DNA from: Gammaproteobacteria bacterium
Lineage (GTDB): Bacteria > Pseudomonadota > Gammaproteobacteria > Arenicellales > Arenicellaceae
Direction of reading: 5' to 3'
Assembly: GCA_003485905.1 (NCBI GenBank)
Contig: DNHK01000353.1
Location: 1 to 5,188, forward strand
DNA length: 5,188 nucleotides
Part shown: positions 1-4,717 of the stretch, in pieces
Layout: every line of letters starts with the position of its first letter
How positions within the stretch are numbered: the stretch's first letter is position 1
Notes under the pieces: model-generated
Database searches by the model: none
Seen by the model: only the letters and a program-made list of their open reading frames with translations
Told to the model about the DNA's origin: nothing
Position numbers and translations under genes: made by a program

Positions 1-364
1 CCGTCATCAAAGCCTCAGCTTCGAGCTGGAGATTAGCGATATCGCCTGCGCTGTTGGTGCCGCTCTGTGCTTGGACGGCAAGTTCGCGGACTCTCTGTAG
101 CATATCCGTGACATCGTTCGTGGCGTTTTCAACGACTTTAAGAAGGCCGAGTGCATCACTCGCGTTTTTAGCTCCCATTGATAGACCTCTCACCTGAGCG
201 GTCATGCTTTCAGCGATCGCGAAACCTGCTGCATCGTCTGCTGCGCTATTAATTTTTTTACCCGTAGAGAGTCGTTCCATGGCGCTTTGTAGCTCTTTAC
301 CACTGGCCATCAACGATCGTTGTGCATTCATTGACGCGATGTTTGTGTTAACAACTAAACTCAT
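1..364 (-). CDS. fliC: Flagellin, second copy (N-terminal part, cut by window start)
   Basis: This is filament subunit protein, exported by the flagellar type III system and polymerised outside the cell. The visible 121 codons read MSLVVNTNIASMNAQRSL and onward, with the flagellin D0/D1 signature (RLSTGKKINSAADDAAG, then MLQRVRELAVQAQSGTNS at about residues 88-105). By eye it matches the neighbouring complete flagellin at about 103 of 121 positions, with changes clustered around residues 64-72 and 106-121, so the pair arose by duplication. The ATG at 362-364 is preceded by AAGGGG (372-377 on the complement) at about 7 nt. It has its own sigma-28 promoter at 441-467 and lies beyond the terminator of the first flagellin, so it is a separate transcription unit. 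The C-terminal D1/D0 half is outside the window. Confidence 0.95.
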   Translation of the reverse strand, partial: MSLVVNTNIASMNAQRSLMASGKELQSAMERLSTGKKINSAADDAAGFAIAESMTAQVRGLSMGAKNASDALGLLKVVENATNDVTDMLQRVRELAVQAQSGTNSAGDIANLQLEAEALMT

Positions 365-371
365 TTTAAGA

Positions 372-377
372 CCCCTT
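372..377 (-). promoter_or_regulatory. Ribosome binding site of second flagellin
   Basis: AAGGGG on the complement, 7 nt before the ATG at 362-364. It supports the chosen start codon. Confidence 0.6.
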
Positions 378-391
378 GTTAGTCCAATTTC

Positions 392-407
392 CGGCAAATT
401 TTTTCCG
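392..407. promoter_or_regulatory. Dyad site A (CGGCAA-N4-TTGCCG, 11/12)
   Basis: CGGCAAATTTTTTCCG matches the shared dyad with one mismatch in the right arm. It lies in the 5' leader of the second flagellin, centred about +35 from the predicted sigma-28 start, and 53 bp from site B. Activator binding downstream of the start is known for FlrC at Vibrio flagellin promoters (recalled, not checked), so this position is plausible. The protein that binds here is inferred, not shown. Confidence 0.55.
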
Positions 408-440
408 CTGGAAGGAAGGTTATTGCCGCGTTCAAGTTAT

Positions 441-467
441 TAATCGGCAATTAGTTGCCGGACTTTA
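441..467 (-). promoter_or_regulatory. Sigma-28 promoter of second flagellin
   Basis: On the complement the -35 is TAAAG (463-467) and the -10 is GCCGATTA (441-448), with 15 nt between TAAA and GCCGATTA. That is the spacing of the E. coli FliA consensus TAAA-N15-GCCGATAA. The predicted start is near 435, giving a leader of about 70 nt. Dyad site B overlaps the spacer and the -10. Confidence 0.85.
445..460. promoter_or_regulatory. Dyad site B (perfect CGGCAA-N4-TTGCCG)
   Basis: CGGCAATTAGTTGCCG is a perfect 6-bp inverted repeat with a 4-nt spacer. It sits inside the sigma-28 promoter of the second flagellin, covering the spacer and part of the -10. Occupancy here would be expected to compete with sigma-28 polymerase, so B could be a repressor site in an otherwise activator-like array. 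Confidence 0.65.
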
Positions 468-496
468 GGGGAAAAAGGAATTTTTTTGCCGGTTCA

Positions 497-512
497 CGGA
501 AATATCTTGCCG
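497..512. promoter_or_regulatory. Dyad site E (CGGCAA-N4-TTGCCG, 11/12)
   Basis: CGGAAATATCTTGCCG has one mismatch in the left arm. It lies 52 bp upstream of site B and about -70 from the predicted start of the second flagellin, directly beside the U-tract of the first flagellin's terminator. Confidence 0.5.
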
Positions 513-513
513 C

Positions 514-540
514 AAAAAAAATGCGAGCCTGGGCTCGCAT
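514..540 (-). terminator. Intrinsic terminator of first flagellin
   Basis: On the complement, ATGCGAGC and GCTCGCAT form a perfect 8-bp stem around a 4-nt loop (521-540), followed directly by a run of T (complement of the A run at 514-521). It lies 22 nt past the flagellin stop codon and separates the two flagellin transcription units. Confidence 0.9.
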
Positions 541-562
541 CTTTCTTGCAACTAGTTGATGA

Positions 563-1441
563 CTACGAAAGTAGAGAAATTGCTAGTTGTGGTGATGCAT
601 TGGCTTGTGCCAACATCGCGGTCCCTGTCTGTTGCAGTACTTGCGCTTTCGCAAGGCGTGCCGCTTCGACAGCAAAGTCTGCATCTTCGATGCGAGATCG
701 GGCAGCGGTTGTAAATTCAACTACGTTCATGAGATTAGAAATTGTATATTCCAACCTGTTTTGGCCCGCACCCCATTCGGCCTTATGTCCGGCAATGCTA
801 TCTATGGCATCAGAGATCGTATCGAGTGCTGTCGCAGAGTTGATGTTTAGATAACCACCATTTGCGCTAGTCTTGTATGTAGTGCCGTCACCAGCAGCAT
901 CGGTAAGGTCAAGTGTGGCTGCATCAATGGCATAGCTTTTTACGGAAATCGAGTCTCCGTCGTTATAACCAACTTGGATGGATACTGTTCGTTCTGCTTC
1001 TGCGTTGCCGTCAGCATCAACATTTGAAAGGTATGCGACACCATTGTAGGTGGTATCAGTAGCAACCCTTGTGATCTCATCCATTAGTGCTTCTGCTTCT
1101 GCTTGTAGGTTCCCAACATCCGTATCGCTGTTGGTCCCGCTCTTTGCCTGGACGGATAGTTCTCGTATGCGCTGCAACATATCGGTGACATCATTGGTCG
1201 CATTTTCGACTACTTTCAACAAAGAAAGACCGTCACCAGCATTTTTTGCGGCCATAGATAGGCCACGAACTTGGGCTGTCATGCTTTCGGCAATAGCAAA
1301 GCCAGCAGCGTCGTCAGCGGCGCTGTTGATTTTCTTACCGGTAGATAGACGCTCCATCGCGGTCTGCAGCTCTCGGCTGCTGGACATCAGTGAGCGCTGG
1401 GCGTTCATTGATGCAACGTTTGTATTTACAACTAAACTCAT
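563..1441 (-). CDS. fliC: Flagellin, first copy (complete, 292 aa)
   Basis: This is the structural subunit of the flagellar filament, secreted by the flagellar type III apparatus and capped by FliD, which is encoded just upstream. The N-terminal D0/D1 domain covers about residues 1-140 (MSLVVNTNVASMNAQRSL; RLSTGKKINSAADDAAGFA at 31-49; MLQRIRELSVQAKSGTNS at 88-105). The C-terminal D1/D0 domain covers about 205-292 (NRLEYTISNLMNVVEFTTAARSRIEDADFAVE region at 228-259, ending QANASPQLAISLLS). The variable middle is only about 60 residues, so there is no large D2/D3 surface domain. At 292 residues it is in the short-flagellin range. The ATG at 1439-1441 has AGGAG 8 nt before it. Expression is from the sigma-28 promoter at 1611-1638 with dyads C and D in the leader, and the unit ends at the hairpin at 514-540. 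Confidence 0.97.
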   Translation of the reverse strand: MSLVVNTNVASMNAQRSLMSSSRELQTAMERLSTGKKINSAADDAAGFAIAESMTAQVRGLSMAAKNAGDGLSLLKVVENATNDVTDMLQRIRELSVQAKSGTNSDTDVGNLQAEAEALMDEITRVATDTTYNGVAYLSNVDADGNAEAERTVSIQVGYNDGDSISVKSYAIDAATLDLTDAAGDGTTYKTSANGGYLNINSATALDTISDAIDSIAGHKAEWGAGQNRLEYTISNLMNVVEFTTAARSRIEDADFAVEAARLAKAQVLQQTGTAMLAQANASPQLAISLLS

Positions 1442-1449
1442 GTTCAGTG

Positions 1450-1454
1450 CTCCT
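1450..1454 (-). promoter_or_regulatory. Ribosome binding site of first flagellin
   Basis: AGGAG on the complement, 8 nt before the ATG. It is a strong Shine-Dalgarno sequence, as expected for a highly made structural protein. Confidence 0.75.
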
Positions 1455-1555
1455 GGTTAAGATTCCAAAAAGCTACTGGTGCTGCGTTCAGCCGTGACGA
1501 CCCTGCACGGATGATGCCGACCCCTACATCCGCATACCCGTAGTTTTAAAATAAG

Positions 1556-1571
1556 CGGCAAAATGTCGCCG
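1556..1571. promoter_or_regulatory. Dyad site C (CGGCAA-N4-TTGCCG, 11/12)
   Basis: CGGCAAAATGTCGCCG has one mismatch in the right arm. It lies in the first flagellin's leader, centred about +42 from the predicted start and 30 bp from site D. Confidence 0.5.
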
Positions 1572-1585
1572 TTTACTTCAAAAGG

Positions 1586-1601
1586 CGGCAAAAATTTGCC
1601 G
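1586..1601. promoter_or_regulatory. Dyad site D (perfect CGGCAA-N4-TTGCCG)
   Basis: CGGCAAAAATTTGCCG is perfect in both arms, and the symmetry extends one more base pair on each side (1585-1602). It lies just downstream of the sigma-28 -10 of the first flagellin, centred near +12. In RNA on the minus strand it could also fold into a 7-bp hairpin followed by CUUUU, so an RNA-level role is a weaker alternative. Confidence 0.65.
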
Positions 1602-1610
1602 CTCAAGACA

Positions 1611-1638
1611 TAAGTCGGTTGGTCTTAAGAAAACTTTA
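1611..1638 (-). promoter_or_regulatory. Sigma-28 promoter of first flagellin
   Basis: On the complement TAAAGTTT (1631-1638) is followed after 11 nt by ACCGACTTA (1611-1619). The -35 is perfect; the -10 keeps the CCGA core of GCCGATAA. The predicted start near 1606 leaves a leader of about 165 nt. A T8A7 tract (1641-1655) lies directly upstream of the -35 and may act as an AT-rich upstream element. Confidence 0.8.
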
Positions 1639-1648
1639 GATTTTTTTT

Positions 1649-1675
1649 AAAAAAATATTGAGAAGGATTACTTCT
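1649..1675 (-). terminator. Possible weak terminator after the 67-aa gene
   Basis: On the complement AGAAG and CTTCT form a 5-bp stem with a 5-nt loop that includes the stop codon. CAATA and then a run of seven T follow. The stem is short and A/U-rich, so it would be a weak end to the fliD unit with likely read-through into the flagellin. Confidence 0.35.
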
Positions 1676-1871
1676 TCTTGAAGTAGTCGGTGTAGATCCG
1701 AAAAGCGAGCACTGCCAAGAAGGCAAATAGGATGAAGTTCGTAAATAAAAACTCGACGGGAATGGCAGGCACTACTATATCTGGCCTCAGTCCTATTAAT
1801 AGAAGTAATGGTACTGCGACTAAGATGAAGTAGCGGATTTGCTTACAAATTTTACAGGGCTGCTCGGCCAT
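1668..1871 (-). CDS. Small two-helix membrane protein of unknown function (67 aa)
   Basis: I do not recognise this protein. The start MAEQPCKICKQIRYF carries a CxxC pair (Cys6, Cys9) in a basic stretch. Two hydrophobic segments follow, about residues 14-29 (YFILVAVPLLLLIGL) and 41-58 (FLFTNFILFAFLAVLAF), joined by a short loop with prolines, and the tail ends YFKKK. The basic ends suggest both termini lie in the cytoplasm, with a hairpin in the inner membrane. The ATG at 1869-1871 has AAGGGA (1878-1883 on the complement) 6 nt before it, which supports real translation. It starts 29 nt after the fliD stop and so is probably co-transcribed with fliD. It occupies a place where flaG or fliS would often be found but resembles neither: both are soluble, and FliS is about twice as long. 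The cysteine pair might bind metal or form a disulfide; that is speculation. Confidence 0.75.
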   Translation of the reverse strand: MAEQPCKICKQIRYFILVAVPLLLLIGLRPDIVVPAIPVEFLFTNFILFAFLAVLAFRIYTDYFKKK

Positions 1872-1900
1872 GCTGGATCCCTTTCTAAGAGAGGCTTAGC

Positions 1901-3274
1901 TTAATTGTTCCTGTTGCTGAAAGGTAGGTTTTCAAAGGATGCAATTAAGCTTTCCTTCGTACTGTTCATTTCCTCGATGATTGTTTGCATCGCCAGGAAC
2001 TGGCGGTTGTAGCGTTCTTCGACACGCGCCATGCGCTCATCGAGGTCTTTAAGGTCCTGCTCATAACCGATATTGCGCTCGGTCAGGGAGGCTTCCGCAG
2101 TTGATAAGTACCCATCAGAGGCAGTAGCCCTTTCTATAAGGCTTTTAATGTCTCCCGCGATGCCAGCGGGATTATTATTGAATCTAGATTGATCGTTGAT
2201 GTTTGCACTAAAAATTTTGATGACATCATCGTAGCTGTCGTTCAGTGCAACATCTAATTTTGCTTCATCAAAGACAAGCTGCCCGTAACGGTCGATCGAG
2301 ATGCCCATACTTGATAGGGACGTTATATTTTCTCCGGGGGAGGAGGATTCGCTGATCATGATCGATCGCAGTTCGGTCACGATGGATCTGAAAATGGTGT
2401 CGCCTCGCAGGGGACCATCGCTTTCTGAATCGGTTAGGGTTTTGAACTCTGTTGTTGCCTCGTTGTACATAGCAACAAACCCGAGGATATTCTCTTTGGC
2501 CTGGCTCGTGTCTCTATTGATTGCAATCGTTGCTGTCTGGTCTGTTGTGCCAGTGAGACTAAGGGAAACCCCTTGAATGATGTCAGAAATTTGGTTGGTC
2601 GAGCGAACAAAGTCGACACCGTTCACGTTGAGCTCTGCATCGGATGCGCTTTGTATGGTATTGAATGTTAGTCCTGCGAAGTCCGAGCTGATTGTGAATG
2701 CGTTGCTTGAACCTTCTTCACCGACTAATTGAAGCCGGTAACTGCCCGAGCCTGTGCCTGTATTGATTATTTCTGCACTGACGCCGAGGCCAGCATCGTT
2801 GATTGCAGTCGCTACGGAAGTCAGATTAACGTCTTCTAAAGATAGTGTTTCAGTGGCGCCATTAACAGTGATGTCTATCGATACACTACCGCCATTGTTT
2901 AGGGCACCTGTATCGGTATCGAAACCAGCGGATATGGTGCGTTGCTCTTTTGCAAGAGAAGTCACGGCGATGCTGTTTGTACCGGCTCTCGCATTATTTG
3001 TGGCGGTGGCTACTACGGCGCCTTGAGAGGTGTTCTGTACGTCTAGGGTGTTAAAGTCTCGAGCGTCATTAAGAAGCTCTGCGCCCTGTTTCAAGATATC
3101 AAGGATAGAGACTGCATTACCAAGGCCGCTGATCTTGCTTTCAGACGCAGCAAGTTTGCGTTGAATCTGTGACTCCGCGCTGGTGCGTTCTGCTTGGACA
3201 AGGGCTTCGACAATCGATTTTGTATCGAAAGAAGCGCCAGCGCCTAATGCATTAATGTAATCTATACCGGCCAT
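1901..3274 (-). CDS. fliD: Flagellar hook-associated protein 2, filament cap FliD (457 aa)
   Basis: FliD forms the cap at the filament tip and helps flagellin subunits fold and insert as they emerge. The N-terminal FliD domain covers about residues 8-107 (GAGASFDTKSIVEALVQAE, then GTNSIAVTSLAKEQ). The FliD C-terminal domain runs from about 210 (AELNVNGVDFVRSTNQISD, IIQGVSLSLTG) to the end. The last 60 residues (RNIGYEQDLKDLDERMARVE and following) form the charged coiled coil typical of the family. The length is ordinary. The ATG at 3272-3274 is the only plausible start; the nearest Shine-Dalgarno-like sequence (AGGAT, 3290-3294 on the complement) is about 15 nt away, with a T8 run between, so translation initiation looks weak. 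Two promoters precede it, sigma-54 (3361-3376) and sigma-28 (3303-3329). It is divergent from the FleQ-like gene instead of lying upstream of it in the same direction. Confidence 0.96.
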   Translation of the reverse strand: MAGIDYINALGAGASFDTKSIVEALVQAERTSAESQIQRKLAASESKISGLGNAVSILDILKQGAELLNDARDFNTLDVQNTSQGAVVATATNNARAGTNSIAVTSLAKEQRTISAGFDTDTGALNNGGSVSIDITVNGATETLSLEDVNLTSVATAINDAGLGVSAEIINTGTGSGSYRLQLVGEEGSSNAFTISSDFAGLTFNTIQSASDAELNVNGVDFVRSTNQISDIIQGVSLSLTGTTDQTATIAINRDTSQAKENILGFVAMYNEATTEFKTLTDSESDGPLRGDTIFRSIVTELRSIMISESSSPGENITSLSSMGISIDRYGQLVFDEAKLDVALNDSYDDVIKIFSANINDQSRFNNNPAGIAGDIKSLIERATASDGYLSTAEASLTERNIGYEQDLKDLDERMARVEERYNRQFLAMQTIIEEMNSTKESLIASFENLPFSNRNN

Positions 3275-3302
3275 ATGAAAAAAAATTTGATCCTATAATT
3301 GG

Positions 3303-3329
3303 TTATCGGACACTGAAAGCGAAACTTTA
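3303..3329 (-). promoter_or_regulatory. Sigma-28 promoter of fliD
   Basis: On the complement TAAAGTTT (3322-3329), 11 nt, then TCCGATAA (3303-3310). This is one base away from the E. coli FliA consensus TAAAGTTT-N11-GCCGATAA, the best of the three in the window. The predicted start near 3297 gives a leader of about 22 nt. Confidence 0.88.
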
Positions 3330-3360
3330 GCAAATGTTTTGCATTAAGATGCAGGGTATA

Positions 3361-3376
3361 TGCACTAAGCGTGCCA
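3361..3376 (-). promoter_or_regulatory. Sigma-54 promoter of fliD
   Basis: On the complement TGGCACGCTTAGTGCA matches TGGCACG-N4-TTGCW except for one base, with the required GG-N10-GC spacing. The predicted start is near 3350, upstream of the sigma-28 start. The dyad at 3448-3463 is centred about 105 bp upstream, the usual distance for a sigma-54 activator. Confidence 0.85.
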
Positions 3377-3447
3377 CAAACAGTGCTACTAAAGTGCTTG
3401 TTTAGCAAGGCTTGGAGGACACTAGCGATTTTGATTTGGGTCACTGT

Positions 3448-3463
3448 CGGCAATGCCTTGCCT
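3448..3463. promoter_or_regulatory. Dyad site F (CGGCAA-N4-TTGCCG, 11/12), candidate enhancer
   Basis: CGGCAATGCCTTGCCT has one mismatch at its last base. It lies in the divergent gap, about -105 from the fliD sigma-54 start and 50 bp before the TTG of the FleQ-like gene. It could serve as the fliD enhancer and also influence the regulator. Its left arm is part of a wider 7-bp inverted repeat, GTCGGCA (3446-3452) with TGCCGAC (3491-3497). Confidence 0.55.
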
Positions 3464-3500
3464 TTAATTTTTAAAAAGTAGGTAGGTAGCTGCCGACTCT

Positions 3501-3507
3501 AAGAGAG
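3501..3507 (+). promoter_or_regulatory. Ribosome binding site deciding the TTG start
   Basis: AAGAGAG lies 6 nt before TTG at 3514-3516. An in-frame TAG at 3487-3489 blocks any longer N-terminus, and the next in-frame ATG lies far inside the AAA+ domain, so the TTG is the best start. Confidence 0.6.
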
Positions 3508-3513
3508 TTTAAA

Positions 3514-4566
3514 TTGAGCATTAGTAAATCTTCTGTAAAGCCGATTTTTGGTGAAAGTAAAACCACCTCAGAGCTTTTGGCGTTGGTGAAGAAAGTAGCG
3601 CCTACGGACGTAAGCGTCTTCATTCAGGGAGAGAGTGGTTCTGGAAAAGAAGTCTTAGCTCGCCAGCTACATGACTTATCTGATCGCTCGGGTGGAGCCT
3701 TTGTAGCTGTAAATTGCGGGGCTATTCCAAGAGATTTACTGGAAAGTGAGTTGTTCGGTCATGTGAAGGGTGCTTTCACAGGCGCTGTCTCAGATAGACA
3801 AGGCAAAATTGCTGCTGCAAATGGCGGGACGCTCTTTTTGGATGAAATTGGCGATATGCCGCTCGAAATGCAGGTTAAGTTGCTTCGGGTTGTGCAAGAA
3901 CGTGTTGTTGATCCCGTAGGTTCAAATACTTCAGTGGACGTTGATGTCCGGCTTATTTCAGCGACGCATCGATCAATCGAAGCTCAAATCGATAACGGCG
4001 ATTTCCGGGCGGATTTATTTTTTCGTCTTAATGTTGTCCCGCTAACGTTACCTCCTTTGCGCGACCGGCTTGAGGAGATGACAAAGTTCATTGATCATTT
4101 TGCGTTGTTGTACAGCGGGGACAGGAGGCCTGTGCAGGTGGACGAGAGCCTTCTGCGCGTTATTCTTAAATATGATTGGCCGGGAAATATCAGAGAGCTT
4201 TCGAATTTCATGCAAAGGTTGTCTGTTCTGTATCCGGGTGAATCTGTCAGTTTATCCATGATACCGCTCGCCATGCTCCCTGTAGGTCTTCAGGAGCTTG
4301 TTGGCGAACTTCCCTTAGAAAGCCAAGGCATTTCTCCGAATCAAGAAGAAGATGACTCGTACATGGAAATAGTCATGTCGGCTCGAGGTGTGTCGGCTAT
4401 TGGTGATACTGATTTATCGCTCAAAGACACCCTTAACACCGTAGAAAAAGAAATGATCAGCAGAGCGCTTCAGGAAGTCGGTGGCAACGTTTCGATGTGC
4501 GCTCGCATACTCAAGGTACAGCGTACGACGCTGATTGAGAGAATTAAAAAATACTCTTTGGGGTAA
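3514..4566 (+). CDS. fleQ: FleQ/FlrA-like sigma-54-dependent flagellar activator lacking the N-terminal domain (350 aa)
   Basis: This is an enhancer-binding protein that uses ATP to remodel sigma-54 polymerase at flagellar promoters. The AAA+ domain covers about residues 10-240: Walker A GESGSGKE (39-46), GAFTGA sigma-54 contact loop (86-91), Walker B GGTLFLDE (104-111), arginine-finger region FRADLFFR (164-171), sensor II WPGNIRE (222-228). A linker of about 60 residues leads to a Fis-type helix-turn-helix at about 323-347 (GGNVSMCARILKVQRTTLIE). The tail, LSLKDTLNTVEKEMISRALQ, is closest to FleQ as I remember it. FleQ is about 490 residues; the roughly 135-residue N-terminal domain is absent, and the in-frame stop at 3487 and the nearness of fliD leave no room for it. 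On alignment with FleQ by memory, c-di-GMP contacts R144, R185 and N186 correspond to K9, R50 and Q51, so binding of that ligand may be altered. Confidence 0.93.
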   Translation: MSISKSSVKPIFGESKTTSELLALVKKVAPTDVSVFIQGESGSGKEVLARQLHDLSDRSGGAFVAVNCGAIPRDLLESELFGHVKGAFTGAVSDRQGKIAAANGGTLFLDEIGDMPLEMQVKLLRVVQERVVDPVGSNTSVDVDVRLISATHRSIEAQIDNGDFRADLFFRLNVVPLTLPPLRDRLEEMTKFIDHFALLYSGDRRPVQVDESLLRVILKYDWPGNIRELSNFMQRLSVLYPGESVSLSMIPLAMLPVGLQELVGELPLESQGISPNQEEDDSYMEIVMSARGVSAIGDTDLSLKDTLNTVEKEMISRALQEVGGNVSMCARILKVQRTTLIERIKKYSLG

Positions 4567-4612
4567 TGCGCCAATAATTGTCGGGTTTTTGACGATTTCG
4601 GCAACCTAAAAG

Positions 4613-4627
4613 GCGGCTTTATGCCGC
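4613..4627. repeat. Inverted repeat GCGGC-N5-GCCGC after the FleQ-like gene
   Basis: A perfect 5-bp GC-rich repeat with a TTTAT spacer. No T-run follows it, so it is a poor intrinsic terminator. A single CGGCAA half-site sits nearby at 4599-4604. Both lie about 70-95 bp upstream of the next sigma-54 start, so an activator site is at least as likely as a terminator, although the spacing differs from the CGGCAA dyads. Confidence 0.4.
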
Positions 4628-4645
4628 GCGCCTCTTAACATGCTG

Positions 4646-4666
4646 ATTTAATTAAAAAAATTAAAT
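4646..4666. repeat. AT-rich inverted repeat abutting a sigma-54 promoter
   Basis: ATTTAATT (4646-4653) and AATTAAAT (4659-4666) are perfect complements around AAAAA. The right arm shares its last base with the first base of the sigma-54 -24 element. It may be an operator, for example for the FleQ-like protein, or merely flexible AT-rich DNA. Confidence 0.4.
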
Positions 4667-4681
4667 GGCACAAGGATTGCT
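4666..4681 (+). promoter_or_regulatory. Sigma-54 promoter of the second regulator
   Basis: TGGCACAAGGATTGCT has a full -24 element (TGGCAC) and -12 element (TTGCT) with GG-N10-GC spacing. The predicted start is near 4692, giving a leader of about 26 nt before the ATG at 4718. The second regulator is therefore expected to depend on a sigma-54 activator, most simply the FleQ-like protein encoded just upstream. Confidence 0.9.
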
Positions 4682-4717
4682 TATTGTTTTCCCATCGAAA
4701 ACTCGAATGGGCTAACA

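Noticed and set aside
445..460. GG and GC blocks inside the CGGCAA dyads as sigma-54 promoters for the flagellins
   Set aside because: The dyads give GG-N9-GC, one base short of the fixed GG-N10-GC spacing, and they recur at places that fit an operator and not a promoter.
486..1460. Long open frames on the plus strand opposite the flagellins
   Set aside because: They are antisense shadows of the flagellin reading frame, without family resemblance or convincing ribosome binding sites.
392..1601. CRISPR array or mobile-element repeats
   Set aside because: The repeated units are 16-bp protein-binding-type dyads with irregular positions. There are no spacers, transposase genes or target duplications.
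3437..3452. Weak sigma-54-like TGGGTCACTGTCGGCA before the FleQ-like gene
   Set aside because: Only the GG-N10-GC skeleton and a few other bases match, far weaker than the two clear sigma-54 promoters. I could not identify a convincing promoter for this gene.
3262..3453. A 63-codon minus-strand open frame overlapping the fliD start
   Set aside because: It spans both fliD promoters, has no recognisable features and overlaps fliD in another frame.
3478..3490. Tandem GTAG repeat as a phase-variation tract
   Set aside because: Only three copies, too few for likely slippage.
3472..3499. Sigma-28-like TAAA and GCCGACTC before the FleQ-like gene
   Set aside because: The spacer is 16 nt, not 15, and the start of transcription would fall on the ribosome binding site.
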